The position numbers and the translations under genes were made by a program. A DNA stretch of 36,688 nucleotides from the NCBI GenBank assembly GCA_903927975.1, contig CAIYPC010000536.1:1-36688 (forward strand), in the 5' to 3' direction. The notes beneath the pieces are model-generated. The model saw only the letters and a list, made by a program, of their open reading frames with translations. It was not told the DNA's origin and searched no databases. Below, one piece after another: positions 32,916 to 36,688 of this stretch (position 1 is its first letter; every line of letters begins with the position of its first letter). Source of the DNA: an uncultured Bacteroidota bacterium (lineage in GTDB: Bacteria > Bacteroidota > Bacteroidia > Chitinophagales > Chitinophagaceae).

Positions 32916-34438
32916 AAGGAAGGCTTTGTGTTCACAAGCAGCGCAAGTATTTCTTCAATATAATTTCTTTCATTAGATAACCGCGGCACTTTGTGTTGCC
33001 CGCCCAGCTTGCCTTTGCTGCGAAGCCATTCTGTGAACAATCCTTTAGGTAATGATTTTACAAATGGCATCCTGAGCGCAATATCTTTATGTCGTTTCGC
33101 TTCGTAGTCACTGTTCACATTTTTTAAAGCGGAATCCAGTTCATACACAAAACGGTTCATGCTCTCTGGTTCTTTATCAAATTCAATGAGCCATTCATGC
33201 GCGCCATTATCGTTCTCGCTAAAATAAATTGGTGCAGCAGTATAATCATTCACAACGGCGCCAGTTTTTTCGCTGGCAATTGAAATGGCTTTATCCGTAT
33301 TGTCAACAATCACTTCTTCTCCAAATGCGTTCATATAATGTTTCAGACGACCAGTGACTTTAATGCGAAATGGGATCAATGAAGTGAACTGAATTGTATC
33401 GCCCAAAAGATATCTCCACAAACCACCGTTTGTATTGATCACCAATGCATAATTTTTTCCTACTTCCACATCGCGTAAGCCAATTGTTTCTGGTTCTTCT
33501 TTTCCATATTCTTCCACTGGCATGAACTCCATAAAAATGCCATGATCTAAAAATAACAGCATGCCATCATCTTCAGGGTTTGCCTGCGCAGCAAAAAAAC
33601 CTTCACTGGCATTATACATATCGAGATAGTTAATCTGCTTTCCAATCAATTTGTTGAGTTGCTCACGGTAAGGCACAAACGAAACTCCACCATGAATGTA
33701 TAATTCAAGCGAAGGCCACACTTCAGTGAGATTATTTTTTCCCGTTATTTCCAGAATACGTTTTATCAAAACCAAGGTCCATGTGGGAACGCCCGAAATA
33801 GAAGTCACATTTTCATTGATGGTATTTTGCGCCAGCATTTCAATCTTGTTCTCCCATTCATCGAGCAGCGCGATATTCAATTCCGGGGTGCGAATCCAAT
33901 GTCCCCAAAATGGCGAGTTCTGCAAAAGCACAGCGCTCAAATCTCCATAATGTGCATCGTCATTGATCTGGCTAATTGTGTGGCTGCCGCCAATCACAAG
34001 CCCTTTGCCCGTCAGCAAATCAGAATCGGGATTAGACGCATAATACATCGTCACCACATCTTTCGCGCCTTTGTAATGCCCATCTTCCAGACTCTCGTCG
34101 CTCACTGGAATAAACTTGCTCTTATCGCTAGTGGTGCCACTGCTTTTTGCAAACCAGTTGATCGGCGTGTTCCATAAAATATTTTGTTCACCATTCATGA
34201 TGCGGTGGATATAAGGTTTTATATCATCGTACTCATGTATCGGGATTGCTTTCTTGAATTCTCGTACAGAAAATATTTTTGAGAAGCCATACTTGCGACC
34301 AAACTCAGTGTATTGCGCGGAAGTGACAAGATGTTGCAAAACCTCGCGCTGCACGGCAACAGGGTTTTGCATCCACTGTTCCATTTGCCATAGCCTTAAC
34401 CGAGCAAGCCTTGATATTGCAGGACTGAGCAATTTCAT
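32912..34438 (-). CDS. GH3-family (auxin-responsive promoter-like) acyl-adenylating protein
   Basis: A 508-residue member of the GH3 branch of adenylate-forming enzymes; plant members conjugate amino acids to jasmonate or auxin, and bacterial members have mostly unknown acyl and amine substrates. It shows the ATP-binding motif FAKSSGTTSDKSKFIPVS, the YNASEGFFAAQ motif that contacts the adenylate, and LWRYLLGDTIQFTS and the C-terminal lysine-containing KGLFTEWLRSKGKLGGQHKVPRL. I prefer the ATG at 34438, which yields MKLLSPAISRLARLRLW, over the TTG at 34447. The stop codon overlaps that of the convergent membrane-protein gene. Whether it acts in lipid, amino acid conjugate or secondary metabolite formation is not evident. 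Confidence 0.9.
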   Translation of the reverse strand: MKLLSPAISRLARLRLWQMEQWMQNPVAVQREVLQHLVTSAQYTEFGRKYGFSKIFSVREFKKAIPIHEYDDIKPYIHRIMNGEQNILWNTPINWFAKSSGTTSDKSKFIPVSDESLEDGHYKGAKDVVTMYYASNPDSDLLTGKGLVIGGSHTISQINDDAHYGDLSAVLLQNSPFWGHWIRTPELNIALLDEWENKIEMLAQNTINENVTSISGVPTWTLVLIKRILEITGKNNLTEVWPSLELYIHGGVSFVPYREQLNKLIGKQINYLDMYNASEGFFAAQANPEDDGMLLFLDHGIFMEFMPVEEYGKEEPETIGLRDVEVGKNYALVINTNGGLWRYLLGDTIQFTSLIPFRIKVTGRLKHYMNAFGEEVIVDNTDKAISIASEKTGAVVNDYTAAPIYFSENDNGAHEWLIEFDKEPESMNRFVYELDSALKNVNSDYEAKRHKDIALRMPFVKSLPKGLFTEWLRSKGKLGGQHKVPRLSNERNYIEEILALLVNTKPSF

Positions 34439-34568
34439 CTCAGGCAAAATAGTGAATCCTTATCACATAGAGAAAAATCAATAAATGGATAATTGTTTAG
34501 AAAATCGTGCAGCTTATGGTTTGCGAGTTTTTCGTGTCCTTAGCAGATTGCTACTATTAAGCATCGTT

Positions 34569-34590
34569 GCCCGTCCATACCGGCACGGGC
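34569..34590. repeat. GC-rich hairpin in an AT-rich gap
   Basis: GCCCGT (34569-34574) pairs with ACGGGC (34585-34590) around a 10-base loop. The piece 34565-34595 is much richer in G+C than the 220-bp gap around it and has no T-tract, so it is not a normal terminator. It may be a copy of a dispersed intergenic repeat. No gene is seen in 34439-34662. Confidence 0.6.
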
Positions 34591-34662
34591 GGATGTCACT
34601 CACTTGTACTGTAGGAATTCTATTGGGCAATGTACAGCAGCTTGAAGGAATGACGATGTGAA

Positions 34663-35001
34663 CTATTCTGAGAGGAGCTTTTCCACTTCTGTTTTCAATA
34701 TTGGAAGATGTTTTATCACAATTCCCCAAATAATTTCGTCAGAAACTGAGTCATATCCATGAATAATTCTGTTCCTCGTATCAACTATTTTTCTGGAATT
34801 TGATAACTCAATAGATTCATTGCTTTGCAAGATCCTATTCATCGCCTCTCCAATAATTTCAACATTTCTCTCAACAGCTCTTTTTGTTCTTATATCAGTT
34901 TGATAAACAATAAAATTTTTAGGCGTGTCAGTAAAAAAACTTTCAATCTCGTTGATAGCATTCAGAATATCATAAAGCCATGTCTTCACCTCAATATTCA
35001 T
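34663..35001 (-). CDS. HepT-like HEPN toxin (DUF86)
   Basis: A 112-residue all-helical HEPN-domain ribonuclease, toxin of a type VII MntA/HepT system. It carries the RX4HXY motif as R76-NRII-H81-G-Y83; R and H are catalytic and the Tyr is the residue that the MntA antitoxin modifies with AMP in characterised pairs. The ATG at 35001 is better than the TTG at 35007; the gene then overlaps the antitoxin by 11 bases. In known systems the toxin cleaves tRNA, and the pair may help stabilise DNA or defend against phage; a specific role here is not shown. Confidence 0.93.
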   Translation of the reverse strand: MNIEVKTWLYDILNAINEIESFFTDTPKNFIVYQTDIRTKRAVERNVEIIGEAMNRILQSNESIELSNSRKIVDTRNRIIHGYDSVSDEIIWGIVIKHLPILKTEVEKLLSE

Positions 35002-35293
35002 ACACAAGCTGTCTTTGTTGGTGAATGGCTTTTTTAAAAAAAGGATTTTTGATTGCTTTTTCTTCTAATAAATCAATATTCCTTTTTAAAATATCCTGCA
35101 AAGAAAATTTAAAATCGAAATAATTGTCGGCATAAACAGAAACATCAATTGGGTTGAAATCAACAACAAAGTCTATATCGCTTTCATTATTGAACTTGTC
35201 CGTTAGCACTGAGCCAAAAGCATAAAGCCGATTGACCATGTGTGCTGCACAAAGTTCAGAAATATCGCTTTTATGTTCCTCAAGAATTGTCAT
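34991..35293 (-). CDS. MntA-like nucleotidyltransferase antitoxin
   Basis: A 100-residue minimal nucleotidyltransferase, partner of the HEPN toxin. The motif is GS(27-28)-x10-D39-I-D41 and the third acidic residue D74 (NIDLLEE), all required for metal and ATP binding, so the antitoxin looks enzymatically active. In studied pairs it adds AMP to the Tyr of the toxin RX4HXY motif and neutralises it. It is the upstream gene of the pair. A TAAATTTG element lies 5 bases upstream of the ATG on the minus strand and a TTTC 19 bases further, which would give an almost leaderless mRNA. Confidence 0.93.
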   Translation of the reverse strand: MTILEEHKSDISELCAAHMVNRLYAFGSVLTDKFNNESDIDFVVDFNPIDVSVYADNYFDFKFSLQDILKRNIDLLEEKAIKNPFFKKAIHQQRQLVYEY

Positions 35294-35390
35294 CAGACAA
35301 ATTTAAATATAAAAAAGTGGAAATGAAATGAATTGTAATACTATAGTTGAGACGGTTATTTGCTGAAATCAAATCACTTTGATTTCTTGT

Positions 35391-35699
35391 TTAATTGAAG
35401 TTATAAACCAAGAAATGAAATTGTTGTAAAATCAATGTCAACATACAAACAGCAATTGTGATTATATATTTTGAATAGAAATAAAATATTAAAGAGACAA
35501 TTGCAAGGACGCTTGAAATAATCGTATCCAAAAGGTAAATTTTGGTTATCGCTGATTTTGTTGATTCGGGAATGAAGGGGCTTGTAAGTTGATATTTGGT
35601 TTGATAATAAATAATAATGTACCAAGCTATACTAAGCAATAATATCAACAATGAGATCCTTGCTCCAGTTTTCGAATTTATTGCTTTTATTATTTCCAT
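35391..35699 (-). CDS. small three-helix membrane protein
   Basis: A 102-residue protein with three predicted transmembrane helices (about 12-31, 53-74, 77-97), N-terminus polar and basic (MEIIKAINSKTGARI). No family is recognised. It lies between LptB and the MntA/HepT pair on the same strand, 97 bases upstream of mntA. The overlapping frame 35401-35625 is rejected in favour of this one because this frame gives clear membrane helices. Confidence 0.6.
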   Translation of the reverse strand: MEIIKAINSKTGARISLLILLLSIAWYIIIYYQTKYQLTSPFIPESTKSAITKIYLLDTIISSVLAIVSLIFYFYSKYIITIAVCMLTLILQQFHFLVYNFN

Positions 35700-35733
35700 T
35701 TAAAGATTGTGATAACCTCTCAGGCAAGTGTGA

Positions 35734-36516
35734 TTATTCAACACCCGATGTCCTTTCATTCCTCGCTTCTTCATGCAGATAATCTTTGCGCTTCAATTCA
35801 AAATTCTTTCCGAGGTATAATCGGCGAACATGCTCATCGTTCGCAAGTTCTTCTGCAGTTCCGTGCTTGAAAATTTTTCCTTCGATTAATAAATAAGCAC
35901 GGTCGCAAATAGAGAGCGTTTCATTTACATTATGATCGGTTATGAGAATGCCGATGTTTTTATATTTCAGTTTTGCAACCACTGTTTGAATGTCTTCAAC
36001 CGCAATTGGGTCAACACCTGCAAATGGCTCATCGAGCAAAATAAATTTCGGATCAACAGCAAGTGCTCGAGCAATCTCTGTTCTTCTTCTCTCGCCGCCG
36101 CTCAATGAATCTCCATTATTTTTTCTAACATGGTTCAATCCAAATTCTTCCAGCAGGCTTTCGAGCTTATCTTTTTGTTCTTGTTTGGAGATCTTTCTCA
36201 TTTCTAAAATAGCCTTGATATTATCTTCCACGCTTAGCTTGCGGAACACGGATGCTTCCTGCGGAAGATAGCCAATGCCCATTTGCGCACGTTTATACAT
36301 GGGCATTTTGGTAATGTCCGTTTCATTCAAAAACACATTGCCCTGATCGGGTTTTATCAAGCCAACTACCATATAAAAGGTAGTTGTTTTGCCAGCGCCG
36401 TTCGGACCAAGCAAACCGACAATTTCACCTTGCTCAACATTCACTGAAACATGGTTCACCACGGTGCGGCTGCTATAAGTTTTTACAAGTTCGTTCGTGT
36501 GTATCTTTAAGCTCAA
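35734..36516 (-). CDS. lptB: LPS export ABC transporter ATP-binding protein
   Basis: A 260-residue ATPase that powers extraction of lipopolysaccharide from the inner membrane with LptF/LptG. It has Walker [10 protein letters not shown] (37-45), Q-loop LPQEASVF, the signature LSGGERRR, Walker [11 protein letters not shown] and the switch His in ITDHNVNE. The C-terminal extension of about 20 residues ([15 protein letters not shown]) is short. I set the start at the TTG at 36516 ([14 protein letters not shown]), since the frame to 36549 has no family similarity. Its membrane partners lie elsewhere. Confidence 0.94.
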   Translation of the reverse strand: MSLKIHTNELVKTYSSRTVVNHVSVNVEQGEIVGLLGPNGAGKTTTFYMVVGLIKPDQGNVFLNETDITKMPMYKRAQMGIGYLPQEASVFRKLSVEDNIKAILEMRKISKQEQKDKLESLLEEFGLNHVRKNNGDSLSGGERRRTEIARALAVDPKFILLDEPFAGVDPIAVEDIQTVVAKLKYKNIGILITDHNVNETLSICDRAYLLIEGKIFKHGTAEELANDEHVRRLYLGKNFELKRKDYLHEEARNERTSGVE

Positions 36517-36670
36517 TTGAAAAAGATTTTCGCAAAAATACCAGAACAAAATTGAATAGCATATCTCAATTGAAATACTTTAACAGCTATTTGCGTTCTT
36601 ACTGCTATTGAATTAAGTTTGCAGGCTGAATTCAGTATAGAGTTAAGAGTAGAGAGTCGGGAGGAGCAAA

Positions 36671-36688
36671 TTCACCATTGACCATTCA
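36671..36688. repeat. copy of the TTCACCATTGACCATTCA word at the window end
   Basis: An 18-base exact match to 11621-11638, part of the right arm of the inverted repeat at 11521-11639. It may continue past the window. This shows that the element is repeated in the genome. Confidence 0.75.

Noticed and set aside
34514..34729. 71-codon leftward frame containing the GC-rich hairpin
   Set aside because: It overlaps the 3' end of the toxin gene in another frame, has odd composition (many Pro, Arg, Ser) and no initiation signal.
35401..35625. 74-codon frame overlapping the small membrane protein
   Set aside because: The other frame (35391-35699) gives three clear membrane helices; this one reads as a shifted shadow of it.
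36549..36688. Upstream extension of lptB to 36549
   Set aside because: The added residues ([10 protein letters not shown]) do not resemble the family; the start at 36516 matches LptB N-termini.
1..36688. CRISPR array, prophage or integrative element
   Set aside because: No regularly spaced direct repeats, integrase, phage structural genes or attachment-site duplications were seen.

Overview
The window (36,688 bp, AT-rich) looks like chromosome of a member of the Bacteroidota, most likely in or near the Chitinophagaceae. This is inferred from gene content and signals: a FecI-type sigma factor/FecR/SusC/SusD cassette, a protein with a C-terminal type IX secretion sorting domain, LytS/LytTR regulation, lipoproteins with SC(K/N/T) lipoboxes, and promoters of the TTTG-N19-TAnnTTTG type instead of E. 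coli-like boxes. I see no plasmid, phage, insertion sequence or CRISPR array. Most genes are ordinary housekeeping or metabolic ones.

Layout. 1-3392 (+): 3' part of a LytS-type histidine kinase overlapping a LytTR response regulator, then a small membrane protein and two unrecognised exported proteins. 3474-3545 (-): tRNA-Thr(CGT). 3609-5840 (+): secreted GH27 alpha-galactosidase, convergent with a lipoprotein metallophosphoesterase (-) and followed by MsrB (-). 8381-8962 (+): adenylate kinase behind a textbook Bacteroidota promoter, ending 2 bp from a convergent HtrA-like protease that lacks a signal peptide. 10098-11983 (-): three small exported or membrane-anchored proteins rich in Cys motifs (YHS lipoprotein, CDICGCG outer-membrane protein, CCCHGKC protein), a candidate metal-handling group, punctuated by intergenic repeats. 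12131-19273 (+): PaaZ-type ALDH/hydratase fusion, an exported PLP enzyme, a T9SS cargo protein, a crotonase-fold protein and an AlkA-type DNA glycosylase.

19467-26819 (+): ECF sigma factor, FecR anti-sigma factor, SusC receptor with an STN signalling domain, and SusD lipoprotein. Together these form a complete trans-envelope signalling and uptake unit. The SusC gene appears to carry a one-base deletion at its very 3' end that removes the terminal beta-strand signal. 26919-29335 (-): beta-carbonic anhydrase and SulP transporter, a probable bicarbonate/CO2 pair. 29423-31585 (-): small exported protein, FabG, phytanoyl-CoA dioxygenase-like enzyme. 31656-32915 (+): multi-pass membrane protein whose stop codon overlaps that of a convergent GH3-type adenylating enzyme. 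34663-35293 (-): MntA/HepT toxin-antitoxin pair with intact motifs. 35391-36516 (-): small membrane protein and LptB. Short repeats occur in several intergenic gaps; one 18-bp word is shared between position 11621 and the right end of the window.

The observations I rate highest are the SusC 3' frameshift, the palindrome between direct repeats at 18530-18645, the long inverted repeat at 11521-11639 next to the Cys-rich genes, that Cys-rich cluster itself, and an orphan terminator at 17634-17663 that could end an unannotated RNA. I did not find a clearly new multi-gene system; the Cys-rich trio is the closest candidate.
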